Source: Pseudomonas parafulva NBRC 16636 = DSM 17004 (GTDB lineage: Bacteria; Pseudomonadota; Gammaproteobacteria; Pseudomonadales; Pseudomonadaceae). Taken from it: a stretch of 64,000 nucleotides of DNA. Shown piece by piece: positions 1 through 9,201 of this stretch; the first letter of the stretch is position 1, and the number at the start of each line of letters is the position of its first letter. The DNA lies in the NCBI RefSeq assembly GCF_000730645.1, contig NZ_BBIU01000005.1, positions 186,001 to 250,000 of the forward strand, written 5' to 3'. A model generated the notes under the pieces. It did not search any database. It was not told the origin of the DNA and saw nothing but the letters and a program-made list of their open reading frames with translations. The position numbers and the translations under genes were made by a program.

Positions 1-1
1 C

Positions 2-160
2 GGTGGCGACCTGCCCTTGGTCATCGTGCTGCTGGGCGTCTTCGGCGGGCTGTTGGCCTTTGGCTTCATTGGGCTATTCATCGGGCCGACATTGCTGGCG
101 GTGGGCTACAGCCTGCTGCTGGACTGGAGCCGCAATGCCGAACAGCCGCCGTCTGCCTGA
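2..160 (+). CDS. AI-2E family permease, C-terminal fragment
   Basis: Only the last 52 codons lie in the window; the gene begins upstream. The visible peptide is a glycine- and leucine-rich membrane stretch (LGVFGGLLAFGFIGLFIGP) followed by a short polar tail ending NAEQPPSA. That pattern is typical of the last membrane segment of AI-2E/PerM-type transporters, polytopic inner-membrane exporters of diverse or unknown substrates. The call rests on this fragment alone. The kdp operon starts 137 bases downstream on the same strand, with regulatory-looking repeats in between. Confidence 0.6.
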   Translation, partial: GGDLPLVIVLLGVFGGLLAFGFIGLFIGPTLLAVGYSLLLDWSRNAEQPPSA

Positions 161-187
161 CGCCCCGTAGCCAGGCCCAGGTCAGAT

Positions 188-239
188 CTTTACGCATTCT
201 TTATACCAAGCCCCCCTGAGCGATCTCGCCCCTTTACGC
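188..239 (+). promoter_or_regulatory. candidate KdpE-binding region upstream of kdpF
   Basis: CTTTACGC occurs at 188-195 and again at 232-239, 44 bases apart (about four helical turns). A related CTTTATAC lies at 199-206, 11 bases (one turn) after the first copy. The region is T-rich and lies about 60-110 bases before kdpF. KdpE sites in enterobacteria are T-rich direct-repeat-like boxes, so this is a reasonable operator candidate. No convincing -35/-10 pair was identified. Confidence 0.35.
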
Positions 240-297
240 GCCTGAACCGGACAATTCCCCCAAAGCGGCCACTGCCGCACCAAGGGGAGAACCATTG

Positions 298-387
298 ATG
301 AACGTACTCGACGGGTTGTCACTGCTGCTGGCAGTGGCATTGGCGGTTTACCTGCTGGTGGCGCTGTTGTGCGCCGACCGCAGCTAG
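298..387 (+). CDS. kdpF: K+-transporting ATPase small subunit KdpF
   Basis: A 29-codon peptide, almost entirely one hydrophobic helix (LSLLLAVALAVYLLVALL), ends just before kdpA. Size, position and composition match KdpF, the single-span lipid-like stabiliser of the KdpFABC complex. An AAGGGGAG Shine-Dalgarno lies about 7 bases before the ATG. The short length means gene callers often miss it. It is the first gene of the kdp operon, with the kdpA start 9 bases after its stop. Confidence 0.88.
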   Translation: MNVLDGLSLLLAVALAVYLLVALLCADRS

Positions 388-396
388 GTGGCGCCC

Positions 397-2091
397 ATGC
401 ACAGTTACGACATCGCGTTGCTGCTGGCATTTTTTGCCATCGTCCTGTTACCTGCACCCTGGCTCGGGCGCTTCTACTACAACGTCATGGAAGGCCAGCG
501 CACCTGGCTCACCCCCGTGCTGGGCCCGGTCGAGCGGGCGTGCTACCGGCTGGCAGGGGTATCACCAGGGCATGAGCAGGGCTGGCGGCACTATGCGCTG
601 GCCCTTCTGGCGTTCAACCTGGCCGGGTTCGTGCTGCTGTTCGGGGTTTTGTTGCTGCAAGGCCATTTGCCCCTGAACCCCCAGCACCTGCCAGGGCAGG
701 AATGGTCACTGGCACTCAACACGGCCGTGAGCTTCGTGACCAACACCAACTGGCAGGCCTACAGCGGGGAGGCTTCCGTCAGCTACCTGAGCCAGATGCT
801 CGGGCTGACCGTGCAGAACTTCGTCAGCGCCGCCACAGGCCTGGCAGTGCTGGTTGCCCTGTGCCGCGGCATTGCACGGCGCACGTCGGCCACGTTGGGT
901 AATTTCTGGGTCGACCTGACACGTGCCACGCTTTACGGCCTGTTACCCCTGTGCCTGGTCCTGGCACTGCTGCTGGTTTGGCAGGGCGTACCGCAAACCT
1001 TCACCGACTATGTTCATGCCTTGACCCTGCAAGGTGCCGAACAGGTCATCCCGCTGGGCCCTGCTGCCAGCCAGATCGCCATCAAGCAGCTGGGCACCAA
1101 CGGCGGTGGCTTCTTCGGCGTCAACTCGGCGCACCCGTTCGAGAACCCCACGGCGTTGAGCAACCTGCTGGAGGTAGGCGCGATCATCCTCATCCCGGTG
1201 GCCTTGGTATTCACCTTCGGCCACTACGTAAAAGACCTGCGCCAGAGCCGCGCGATTCTGGCCTGCATGCTGGCCCTGTTCCTGATCGGTGGCGCCACCG
1301 CGCTGTGGTCCGAACACCAGCCCAACCTGGCCCTGCAAAGCAGCCAGGTGCAGCAGACCGCACCGCTGGAGGGCAAGGAAAGCCGCTTCGGCGTAACGGG
1401 CTCGGTGCTGTGGACGGCTACCACCACGGCCGCTTCCAATGGTTCGGTCAATGCCATGCACGACAGCCTCAACCCACTGACCGGCATGGTCGCCATGATC
1501 AACATGATGGTCGGTGAGGTGATCTTCGGCGGGGTGGGGGCGGGCCTTTACGGCATGCTGCTGTTCGTGTTGATCGCGGTGTTTCTGGCCGGGCTGATGA
1601 TTGGCCGCACACCCGAATACCTGGGCAAGAAACTGCAGGCCCGTGAGGTGCAACTGCTGGTGGCGACCCTGCTGGTGATGCCGGTCGGCGTGCTGGTGCT
1701 CGGGGCCATCGCTGCCAGCCTGCCAGGCCCTGCAGCGGCCATCAGCAACCCAGGGCCCCACGGCTTCAGCCAACTGCTGTATGCCTACACCTCGGGTGCT
1801 GCCAACAACGGTTCGGCGTTCGCCGGGTTTGGCGCCAACACCGTGTTCCACAACCTGATGATCGCGCTGGCGATGCTGATCGGGCGCTTCGGCTACATCC
1901 TCCCGGTGCTGGCGCTGGCCGGTAGCCTGGCGGCGAAGCGCAGCGCTGCGCAGGGGCTTAACAGTTTCCCGACCCATGGGCCGCTGTTCACCGGCCTGCT
2001 GCTGCTGACCATCCTGCTGGTAGGGGGGCTGACCTTCCTGCCCACACTGGCCCTTGGGCCGGTCGCCGAACACCTGAGCCAGGTCTACTGA
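397..2091 (+). CDS. kdpA: K+-transporting ATPase potassium-binding subunit KdpA
   Basis: 564 residues, about ten membrane segments, in the superfamily of K+ transporters (Trk/Ktr-like). Pore-loop motifs are visible, such as [10 protein letters not shown] (about residue 115) and [19 protein letters not shown] (from 233), which form the K+ selectivity filter. KdpA binds and translocates K+ in the inner membrane, driven by KdpB. The ATG at 397 ([10 protein letters not shown]) was chosen over an in-frame GTG at 388 because it has the better-placed AGGTGG-like site and the family-typical N-terminus. It lies between kdpF and kdpB in one operon. Confidence 0.97.
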   Translation: MHSYDIALLLAFFAIVLLPAPWLGRFYYNVMEGQRTWLTPVLGPVERACYRLAGVSPGHEQGWRHYALALLAFNLAGFVLLFGVLLLQGHLPLNPQHLPGQEWSLALNTAVSFVTNTNWQAYSGEASVSYLSQMLGLTVQNFVSAATGLAVLVALCRGIARRTSATLGNFWVDLTRATLYGLLPLCLVLALLLVWQGVPQTFTDYVHALTLQGAEQVIPLGPAASQIAIKQLGTNGGGFFGVNSAHPFENPTALSNLLEVGAIILIPVALVFTFGHYVKDLRQSRAILACMLALFLIGGATALWSEHQPNLALQSSQVQQTAPLEGKESRFGVTGSVLWTATTTAASNGSVNAMHDSLNPLTGMVAMINMMVGEVIFGGVGAGLYGMLLFVLIAVFLAGLMIGRTPEYLGKKLQAREVQLLVATLLVMPVGVLVLGAIAASLPGPAAAISNPGPHGFSQLLYAYTSGAANNGSAFAGFGANTVFHNLMIALAMLIGRFGYILPVLALAGSLAAKRSAAQGLNSFPTHGPLFTGLLLLTILLVGGLTFLPTLALGPVAEHLSQVY

Positions 2092-2100
2092 GGACTCACC

Positions 2101-4155
2101 ATGAACATGCCCATTCCTGAAGTGAAGGCCCGGCACGCCTCCGTCGACCAGACCCGCCTGGCTGCCCTGTGGCGCCCGGCCCTGGTGCAGGCGTTCATCA
2201 AGCTCGACCCGCGCCAGCTCAAGCGCTCCCCGGTCATGCTGGTGGTGGCCATCACTGCGCTGCTGACCACGCTGTTGTGCCTGGCGCCCGACAGCGGGGT
2301 GAGCACGGGCGTCGCCGTGCAGATCGCGCTGTGGCTGTGGTTTACCGTGCTGTTCGCCAATTTCGCCGAGGCCTTGGCCGAAGGCCGCGGCAGGGCCCGC
2401 GCCGACAGCCTCAAAGCAGGCAGCCAAGGCCTGGCTGCCCGGCGGCGCCTGGGCGATGGCAGCTACGAGACGGTCGCCGCCAGTGCGCTGCGCAAAGGCG
2501 ATGTGGTACGGGTGGAGGCTGGCGAGATGATCCCCGGCGACGGCGAGGTCATCGACGGCATCGCCGCGGTCAACGAGGCCGCCATTACCGGTGAGTCCGC
2601 CCCGGTGATTCGTGAGTCGGGCGGGGATCGCTCGGCGGTTACCGGCAACACACGGTTGGTGTCTGACTGGCTGATGATCCGTATCGTCAGCAACCCCGGT
2701 GAATCGACCCTGGACCGCATGGTGGCCTTGGTCGAAGGCGCCCGACGGCAGAAAACTCCGAACGAGATTGCCCTGGATATCTTGCTGATCGGGCTCACCC
2801 TGGTATTTCTGATCGTGGTGGTGACCTTGCAGCCGTTCGCCCACTTCGTCGGTGGCAGCCTGCCGCTGATTTTCCTGGCCGCGTTGCTGGTCACGCTGAT
2901 CCCCACCACCATTGGCGGGCTGCTCTCCGCCATTGGTATCGCCGGCATGGACCGCCTGGTACGCCTGAACGTCATCGCCCGCTCGGGCCGCGCAGTGGAG
3001 GCGGCCGGCGACGTGCACACGCTGATGCTCGACAAGACGGGCACCATCACCTTCGGCAACCGCCGCTGCAGTGCCTTGCATGCGGCACCTGGCATTACCC
3101 CGCGCGAGCTGGGGGAGGGCGCCTTGCTGGCGTCGCTGGCCGATGACACGGCCGAAGGCAAATCGATCGTGGAATACCTGCGCCAGCTGCACGGCTTCGT
3201 CGAGCCAGCTGCTGGCCAGTTCGAGCCGGTGGCATTCACCGCGCAGACGCGGCTGTCGGGCATTGATGTGGGCCCGCGCCGCTACCGCAAGGGCGCGGTG
3301 GACGCGGTGCTGGCCTTCGTTGGCATGCAGCGCCTGGACGTGCCAGCCGCGCTGGCCCGCGAGATAGAACGCATTGCCCAAAGCGGTGGCACGCCATTGC
3401 TGGTATGTGTCGACAAGCGCCTGCTGGGGGTGATCCACCTCAAGGACGTGGTCAAGCCGGGTATCCGCGAGCGTTTTGCCGAATTGCGCAAGTTGGGTAT
3501 CCGCACCGTGATGGTGACCGGTGACAACCCCCTGACGGCCGCTGCCATCGCCGCTGAGGCGGGGGTTGACGACGTACTGGCCGAAGCAACGCCTGAGAAG
3601 AAGCTGGCCCGCATTCGCCAGGAGCAGAACGACGGGCGCCTGGTCGCGATGTGCGGCGACGGGGCCAACGACGCCCCAGCGCTGGCCCAGGCGGACGTAG
3701 GCATGGCCATGAATGATGGCACCCAGGCTGCTCGCGAGGCCGCCAACATGGTCGACCTGGACAGCGACCCCACCAAGCTGCTGGACGTGGTGCAGGTGGG
3801 CAAGGCGCTGCTGGTGACCCGTGGCGCACTCACCACCTTTTCCATTGCCAACGATGTGGCCAAGTACTTCGCCATCCTGCCGGCGTTGTTTGCCGCCATC
3901 TACCCGCAACTGGGGGCGCTGAACCTGATGCACCTGGCCAGCCCGCAGAGCGCGATCCTGTCTGCCATCGTGTTCAACGCATTGATCATCGTGGTGCTCA
4001 TCCCGCTGGCGCTGCGCGGGGTGCGGGTGCAGGCCGCCAGCGCCGCGCAGCTGCTGCGGCGCAACCTGCTGATCTACGGGCTGGGCGGCATCGTCGTGCC
4101 GTTCGCCGGGATCAAACTGATCGACTTGCTGCTCAACGCCTTGCACCTGGTCTGA
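2101..4155 (+). CDS. kdpB: K+-transporting P-type ATPase catalytic subunit KdpB
   Basis: 684 residues, the normal KdpB length. P-type ATPase landmarks are in order: actuator loop TGES at about 163, phosphorylation motif DKTGTIT with Asp311, and hinge motif [10 protein letters not shown] from 519. N- and C-terminal membrane helices flank the cytosolic domains. It hydrolyses ATP to energise K+ uptake through KdpA. The ATG follows GAGGACTCACC, nine bases after the kdpA stop, so translation is probably coupled. Nothing is missing or truncated. Confidence 0.98.
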   Translation: MNMPIPEVKARHASVDQTRLAALWRPALVQAFIKLDPRQLKRSPVMLVVAITALLTTLLCLAPDSGVSTGVAVQIALWLWFTVLFANFAEALAEGRGRARADSLKAGSQGLAARRRLGDGSYETVAASALRKGDVVRVEAGEMIPGDGEVIDGIAAVNEAAITGESAPVIRESGGDRSAVTGNTRLVSDWLMIRIVSNPGESTLDRMVALVEGARRQKTPNEIALDILLIGLTLVFLIVVVTLQPFAHFVGGSLPLIFLAALLVTLIPTTIGGLLSAIGIAGMDRLVRLNVIARSGRAVEAAGDVHTLMLDKTGTITFGNRRCSALHAAPGITPRELGEGALLASLADDTAEGKSIVEYLRQLHGFVEPAAGQFEPVAFTAQTRLSGIDVGPRRYRKGAVDAVLAFVGMQRLDVPAALAREIERIAQSGGTPLLVCVDKRLLGVIHLKDVVKPGIRERFAELRKLGIRTVMVTGDNPLTAAAIAAEAGVDDVLAEATPEKKLARIRQEQNDGRLVAMCGDGANDAPALAQADVGMAMNDGTQAAREAANMVDLDSDPTKLLDVVQVGKALLVTRGALTTFSIANDVAKYFAILPALFAAIYPQLGALNLMHLASPQSAILSAIVFNALIIVVLIPLALRGVRVQAASAAQLLRRNLLIYGLGGIVVPFAGIKLIDLLLNALHLV

Positions 4156-4165
4156 GGAGGCCAAC

Positions 4166-4717
4166 ATGAATGCTTACCTACGCCCGGCCTTGAGCCTGGT
4201 GCTGTTGATGACCCTGTTGACGGGTGCGCTGTACCCCCTGGCCGTGACCGGTATTGCCCAGCTTGTGTTCCCCACCCAGGCCAACGGCAGCCTGGTGCGT
4301 GACGAGCAGGGCCAGGTGCGCGGCTCGGCGTTGATCGCCCAGGCGTTCACGGGCGACGCGTGGTTCCATTCGCGGCCTTCGGCAGGCGCCTATGCCACCG
4401 TCGCCAGTGCGGCCAGCAACCTGTCGCCGGGCAACCCGGCCCTGGCCGAGCGGGTGAAGGGCGACGCTGCGCAGCTGTACCAGGCGCAACTCGGGCCGGT
4501 ACCGCTGGCGCTGCTCACAACCTCTGGCAGCGGCCTGGACCCGCACCTGCCGCCAGAGGCTGTGGCCTACCAGATCCCGCGCGTGGCAGCAGCGCGAAAC
4601 CTGCCCCCGGCGCGCTTGCAAGGCCTGCTGGAACAGGCCACCCTGCACCCGTTGATTGGCCCGCCGGTGGTCAATGTGCTGGCGCTCAACCAAGCATTGG
4701 CACGCCTGAGCGACTAG
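4166..4717 (+). CDS. kdpC: K+-transporting ATPase subunit KdpC
   Basis: 183 residues with one N-terminal membrane helix (about 8-30) and a periplasmic domain, the standard KdpC layout. Recognisable blocks include TGALYPL near the helix, the FHSRPSA region and a C-terminal NVLALNQAL block. KdpC assembles with KdpA and KdpB and raises K+ affinity. A strong GAGGAGG Shine-Dalgarno precedes the ATG, ten bases after kdpB. It is followed by a 97-base gap before kdpD, which could hold a weak internal promoter, though I could not identify one. Confidence 0.96.
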   Translation: MNAYLRPALSLVLLMTLLTGALYPLAVTGIAQLVFPTQANGSLVRDEQGQVRGSALIAQAFTGDAWFHSRPSAGAYATVASAASNLSPGNPALAERVKGDAAQLYQAQLGPVPLALLTTSGSGLDPHLPPEAVAYQIPRVAAARNLPPARLQGLLEQATLHPLIGPPVVNVLALNQALARLSD

Positions 4718-4814
4718 CCGTCGAGACAATGCCAGGCACGCGCGCAGCTCGCGACGGCGTGCCCAGCAGGCCCGAACGACGCACCTCACCCAAGCAGAAC
4801 CCAAGGACCGAAAC

Positions 4815-7469
4815 ATGAGCGATTCCGCCCGCGCCGACGCCCTGCTGGCCACGCTCCCGCGTACCGGCCGGGGCCGCTTGAAGGTGTTTCTCGGCGCTGC
4901 CCCCGGTGTCGGCAAGACCTTCGCCATGCTCAAGGACGCCCACGCCCGCCAGCGCCAGGGCCAGGCGGTGCTGGCGGCGGTGGTGGAAACCCACGGGCGC
5001 GCCGAAACCGAGGCGCTGCTGGCAGGCTTGAAACAGCAACCCCTGCTGCGCAGCCAGTACCGCGGCGTCACCCTGGAGGAAATGGACCTCGATGGCGTGC
5101 TTCAGGGCGCAGCCGGCCTGGTACTGGTCGACGAGCTGGCCCACACCAACGCCCCCGGCAGCCGCCATGCCAAACGCTGGCAGGATGTGCAGGAACTGCT
5201 GGCCGCCGGTATCGATGTATACACCACCCTCAATGTCCAGCACCTTGAGAGCCTCAATGACAAGGTGCAGGACATTACCGGCGTGCGGGTCCGCGAAACC
5301 GTACCGGACTGGGTGCTGCAGGATGCCTTCGAACTGCTGCTGATCGACCTGCCGCCCCGCGAACTGCTGGAGCGCCTGCGTGCCGGCAAGGTCTACGTAC
5401 CAGAGCAGGCGCGGGCGGCGGTGGATGCATTCTTCTCGCCGAGCAACCTCAACGCCCTGCGGGAACTGGCCATGCAGGCCGCAGCGACCCAGGTGGACGT
5501 GGATGTTGCCCAAGGTTACCGACAGCGCGGTGAGGCGGCGCCTGCCTTGCGTGGGCGCTTGCTGGTGGGTGTTGACGGTGACGATCAGGCTGAACGGCTG
5601 GTGCGTCATGCCAGCCGTGTGGCGCAGCGTCGGCACCTGCCGTGGAGCCTGGTGCATGTGAACAACGGCGGGGTACGTGACGAAGCAGGCCGCCAGCGCC
5701 TGCAAGCGGCGCAGCAGCTGGCCGAGCGCCTGGGCGGCGAGGTGGTGGTGCTGCGGGCAGGGGAGGTGGCGCACACGTTGATTCAGCACGCGGCCGAGCG
5801 GCGCGCCAGCCTGGTGCTGGTGGGGCAGACCCGACAGCGCCTGCGCCGGCGGCTGTTCGGGGCGGGCGTGGCCACGCGGCTGCTGCGTGCCAGCCACGGC
5901 CTGGAGGTCAACGTACTGGCCCGTGACGCGCAGCGCCCGGCACCACGGCCAGTGGTGCGGCAGGTCTGGGTGTGGCGTCATTACGTGCTGGCGCTGTTGG
6001 CTACCGTGACGGCAGCCGGCCTGGCCTGGGCGGTTGCCAGCGTGCTGGCGTTGCCCAACATATCGCTGGTGTTTCTGGCGGCAGTGCTGCTGGTGGCAGT
6101 GCGCAGCAGCCTGGGCCCTGCGTTGGCGTGCGCGCTGTTGTCGTTTCTGGCCTACGACTTTCTGTTCATCCCGCCGAATTTCTCGTTGAGCATCCAGCGC
6201 GAAGAAGACGTGCTGACCTTGGTGTTCTTCCTGCTGATGGCTGCACTCACCGGCAACCTGGCGGCCCGTCAGCGCCGCCAGTTGCAGGCCCTGCGTGAAA
6301 CCCAGGCGCAAACCAGCCAGTTGCTCGACCTGTCACGCCGGCTGACGGTGGCGACCGACCGCCAGGCGGTGCTCACTGCCGCCAGCCAGTACCTCGATGG
6401 CCAGCAAGGCTTGCAGGTGTGCCTGCTACAGCGCGATGCCGAGGGCCAGTTGCAGGTGGCCAGTGGCGAGGTGCCGCGCTTCAGCGCCACTGAACAGGCG
6501 GCGGCGCAGTGGGCCTGGCAGCATCGCCAGGCGGCAGGCCGCGGCAGTGATACGCTGCCGGATGGCCGCTGGTGGTGGTGGCCATTGGTGGTCGATGAAG
6601 CCCCCCTGGCGCTGCTGGGAGTTTGCCTGCGCTCCGGTCAGCCCCTGGGCGACCCGCACCGGCGCCTGTTGCGGGCGTTGGGGCAACCCTTGGCCCAGGC
6701 CCTGGCCCGCGCGGACCTGGCCGAACAGCTGGAGGCGGCGCGCCTGCAAGGTGAGACGGAGCAACTGCGCAGTGCCTTGCTGGCATCGGTGTCCCACGAC
6801 CTGCGTACGCCGCTGACGGCCATGCGCGGCAGTATCGACAGCCTGTTGGCACTGGGCGAAGCGATCCCGGTGAGCGACCGCCGCGAGCTGTTGGAGGGCA
6901 CCCGCAACGAGGCGGAGCGCCTGGACCGCTACATCCAGAACCTGCTGGACATGACCCGCCTGGGCCACGGCAGCCTCAAGCTGGCCCGTGACTGGGTAGC
7001 CCCGGCCGACATTGTCGGCAGTGCCTTGCAGCGCCTGCGTGCAGTGCTGGCACCCTTGCAGGTGCACACTGACGTGCCTGCGCAATTGCCGCTGCTGTTC
7101 GTGCACGCCGCGCTGATCGAGCAGGCACTGGTCAACGTGCTGGAAAACGCCGCGCGCTTTTCGCCGCCTGCAGGCCGTTTGCAGTTGCAGGTAACCGTGC
7201 AACACTCGCAATTGCGCATGGCCGTCAGCGACGAAGGGCCCGGTATTCCCCTGGCTGACCGGGCGAAGATCTTCGACATGTTCTACACCGCCGCCCGTGG
7301 CGACCGGGGCGGGCAGGGCACCGGGCTGGGCCTGGCGATCTGCCAGGGCATGATTGGTGCCCATGGGGGGCAGATTCTGGTCGACGACGGCATTGATGGT
7401 AAGGGCACCTGCATCACCCTATGCTTGCCGCTTCCCGTCCAACCTGAAAGCGAAAGTGAAATGCCATGA
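4815..7469 (+). CDS. kdpD: K+-responsive sensor histidine kinase KdpD
   Basis: 884 residues, full length. Domains in order: N-terminal KdpD sensor domain with Walker A GAAPGVGKT (27-35), a USP-like domain (about 250-380), four membrane segments (about 390-485), a GAF-like region, then the kinase core. His661 sits in the phosphoacceptor motif SHDLRTPL, followed by ATP-binding N (NVLENAARFS), G1 (DEGPGI) and G2 (GTGLGLAI) boxes. It senses K+ limitation or ionic strength and phosphorylates KdpE. Its stop overlaps the kdpE start (ATGA), implying coupled translation. Confidence 0.97.
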   Translation: MSDSARADALLATLPRTGRGRLKVFLGAAPGVGKTFAMLKDAHARQRQGQAVLAAVVETHGRAETEALLAGLKQQPLLRSQYRGVTLEEMDLDGVLQGAAGLVLVDELAHTNAPGSRHAKRWQDVQELLAAGIDVYTTLNVQHLESLNDKVQDITGVRVRETVPDWVLQDAFELLLIDLPPRELLERLRAGKVYVPEQARAAVDAFFSPSNLNALRELAMQAAATQVDVDVAQGYRQRGEAAPALRGRLLVGVDGDDQAERLVRHASRVAQRRHLPWSLVHVNNGGVRDEAGRQRLQAAQQLAERLGGEVVVLRAGEVAHTLIQHAAERRASLVLVGQTRQRLRRRLFGAGVATRLLRASHGLEVNVLARDAQRPAPRPVVRQVWVWRHYVLALLATVTAAGLAWAVASVLALPNISLVFLAAVLLVAVRSSLGPALACALLSFLAYDFLFIPPNFSLSIQREEDVLTLVFFLLMAALTGNLAARQRRQLQALRETQAQTSQLLDLSRRLTVATDRQAVLTAASQYLDGQQGLQVCLLQRDAEGQLQVASGEVPRFSATEQAAAQWAWQHRQAAGRGSDTLPDGRWWWWPLVVDEAPLALLGVCLRSGQPLGDPHRRLLRALGQPLAQALARADLAEQLEAARLQGETEQLRSALLASVSHDLRTPLTAMRGSIDSLLALGEAIPVSDRRELLEGTRNEAERLDRYIQNLLDMTRLGHGSLKLARDWVAPADIVGSALQRLRAVLAPLQVHTDVPAQLPLLFVHAALIEQALVNVLENAARFSPPAGRLQLQVTVQHSQLRMAVSDEGPGIPLADRAKIFDMFYTAARGDRGGQGTGLGLAICQGMIGAHGGQILVDDGIDGKGTCITLCLPLPVQPESESEMP

Positions 7470-8161
7470 GCCACACCGCCACCTTGCTGGTCATTGATGA
7501 CGAACCGCAGATTCGCAAGTTCCTGCGCATCAGCCTGGCATCCCAGGGGTACAAGGTGCTCGAGGCGGCCACCGGCGCCCAGGGCCTGGCCGAGGCCGCC
7601 TTGGGCAAGCCTGACCTGGTGGTGCTCGACCTGGGGTTGCCAGACATGGACGGCCAGCACGTGCTGCGCGAGCTGCGTGAATGGAGTGCGGTACCGGTGA
7701 TGGTGTTGTCGGTGCGCGCCAGCGAACTGCAGAAGGTGGATGCCCTGGACGGTGGCGCCAACGATTACGTGACCAAGCCGTTCGGCATCCAGGAGTTTCT
7801 GGCGCGGGTGCGGGCGCTGTTGCGCCAGGTGCCGCAAGCAGAGGGCGCCGAGGTTGCACTGCGCCTTGGGCCGCTGACCGTGGACCTCGCGTTTCGCCGT
7901 GTCACCCTCGACGGCGTCGAGGTGGCCCTGACGCGTAAGGAATATGCGCTGCTGGCGCAGCTGGCCCGCCACCCAGGCCGGGTCATCACCCAGCAGCAGC
8001 TGTTGAAGGATATCTGGGGGCCCACCCATGTGGACGATACCCACTACCTGCGCATCGTGGTCGGGCATCTGCGGCAAAAGCTTGGCGACGACCCGACTGC
8101 GCCGCGCTACATCATCACCGAACCCGGGGTGGGCTACCGGCTGGCGGCGCCGGCGGGTTGA
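7466..8161 (+). CDS. kdpE: DNA-binding response regulator KdpE (OmpR family)
   Basis: 231 residues: receiver domain with acidic pair Asp11/Asp12, phosphoacceptor Asp55 (VVLDLGLPDMDG) and the Lys in NDYVTKPF, then an OmpR/PhoB winged helix ending in GVGYRL. It is KdpD's partner and activates the kdp operon at low K+. It overlaps kdpD by four bases. It is the last gene of the unit and is convergent with the LysR gene 18 bases beyond; no hairpin terminator is visible in that gap. Confidence 0.96.
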   Translation: MSHTATLLVIDDEPQIRKFLRISLASQGYKVLEAATGAQGLAEAALGKPDLVVLDLGLPDMDGQHVLRELREWSAVPVMVLSVRASELQKVDALDGGANDYVTKPFGIQEFLARVRALLRQVPQAEGAEVALRLGPLTVDLAFRRVTLDGVEVALTRKEYALLAQLARHPGRVITQQQLLKDIWGPTHVDDTHYLRIVVGHLRQKLGDDPTAPRYIITEPGVGYRLAAPAG

Positions 8162-8179
8162 ACCGGCCGGCAAGTGGCC

Positions 8180-9085
8180 TCATGCCCTGGGCGGCTCCTG
8201 TTCGAACAGTTTGCGCATGATCTCCAGGTAGCGCCGGGCGCCGAGCCCCAGCGGGCGCGGCTTGACCCAGATGATGTCCACCCACAGGCGTAACCGGCTG
8301 GCCATGTTGTCGAAGCGCACTTCGGCCAGCGCGCCAGAGGCGATCAGCGGTTCGACCAATGGCTGCGGCAGGTAAGCCCAGCCCAGCCCCGACTGCACCA
8401 GGTCCAGCGTGGCCAGGTAACTGTCGGTCAGCCAGATACGCCGTGACAACACCATGCGCGGGTCGGAGCCTGTGGCCTTGCCGGATGCCACGATGATCTG
8501 CCGCTGCTCGGCAAAGGCCTCTTCAGGCAGGGGCATGCCGCCGTTCTGCCCTGCGGGATGGCGCGGTGAAGCCACGGCCACCAGCAACTGGCTGCCTGCT
8601 TCCAGGAAGGATTCGCGCTCGTCGATGCCAGGCCTTTCGAACACCAGGGCCAGTTGCACACTGCCGTCATGCAGCAGGCGGATGGCCTCGGTCTGGGTGG
8701 CGGAGCGGATCTCCACTTCCAGGCTGGGAAACTCCTGCGCCAGGGCCTGCAGCGGCTGGCTCCAGGCGCCGGTTTGCAACTCGGGGGCCATGGCGATGGT
8801 GAGGCGTTTTTCCAGGCCCTTGTGCAGCTGCAGCGCCTGGGCATCCAGCAGGTTCAGCTGGCAGATTACCTGCCTGGCCTGCGGCTCCAGCGCCAACGCG
8901 GCGCTTGTGGGCAGGGCCTTGCGCGTGGTGCGGTCGAACAGCGCAAGGTCCAGCTCGGCCTCCAGCTGAGCGATCGCCATGCTGACAGCCGATGGCACCC
9001 GCCCCAGCTTGCGTGCCGCAGCTGAAAAGGAGCCCGCTTCCAGCACCGCCAGGAAGATTGCCAGGGAGTCGCTGGTGAAGGCCAT
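8180..9085 (-). CDS. LysR-family transcriptional regulator
   Basis: 301 residues: N-terminal winged helix (about 4-62; SLAIFLAVLEAGSFSAAARK then SAVSMAIAQLEAELDLALFDR) and a periplasmic-binding-protein-like effector domain. The ATG at 9085 is preferred over an in-frame start at 9169 because it gives the standard LysR N-terminus and has AAGG upstream. It lies directly downstream of the fused aminotransferase gene on the same strand. It may regulate that gene, but LysR proteins more often regulate divergent genes and the target here is inferred. Effector unknown. Confidence 0.93.
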   Translation of the reverse strand: MAFTSDSLAIFLAVLEAGSFSAAARKLGRVPSAVSMAIAQLEAELDLALFDRTTRKALPTSAALALEPQARQVICQLNLLDAQALQLHKGLEKRLTIAMAPELQTGAWSQPLQALAQEFPSLEVEIRSATQTEAIRLLHDGSVQLALVFERPGIDERESFLEAGSQLLVAVASPRHPAGQNGGMPLPEEAFAEQRQIIVASGKATGSDPRMVLSRRIWLTDSYLATLDLVQSGLGWAYLPQPLVEPLIASGALAEVRFDNMASRLRLWVDIIWVKPRPLGLGARRYLEIMRKLFEQEPPRA

Positions 9086-9140
9086 GGTGGTTACCTTGAA
9101 AGAACAGACGCAGGGCTTGGAGGGTAGGGGATGCAGCATG

Positions 9141-9174
9141 AAAAAGCACTTCGGCGCTCGCGCTTGCAAGCGCC
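9141..9174 (-). terminator. possible weak terminator after the fused kinase/lyase gene
   Basis: On the minus strand GGCGCT and AGCGCC (9153-9174) form a 6-bp stem with a 10-base loop. A run of five T follows seven bases later (9145-9141). The stem is short and the T run is offset, so termination may be partial and allow readthrough into the LysR gene. Confidence 0.3.
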
Positions 9175-9201
9175 AACTGCTTCAAGGCGAACACCCAACC
9201 A

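Noticed and set aside
388..396. GTG at 388 as the kdpA start
   Set aside because: It would begin directly at the kdpF stop and leave no ribosome site. The ATG at 397 gives the family N-terminus.
943..4167. Minus-strand open frame of 1074 codons opposite kdpA and kdpB
   Set aside because: Its sequence is Gln/His/Gly-rich low-complexity text produced by reading GC-rich genes backwards. It has no recognisable domain, and the plus-strand proteins are unambiguous.
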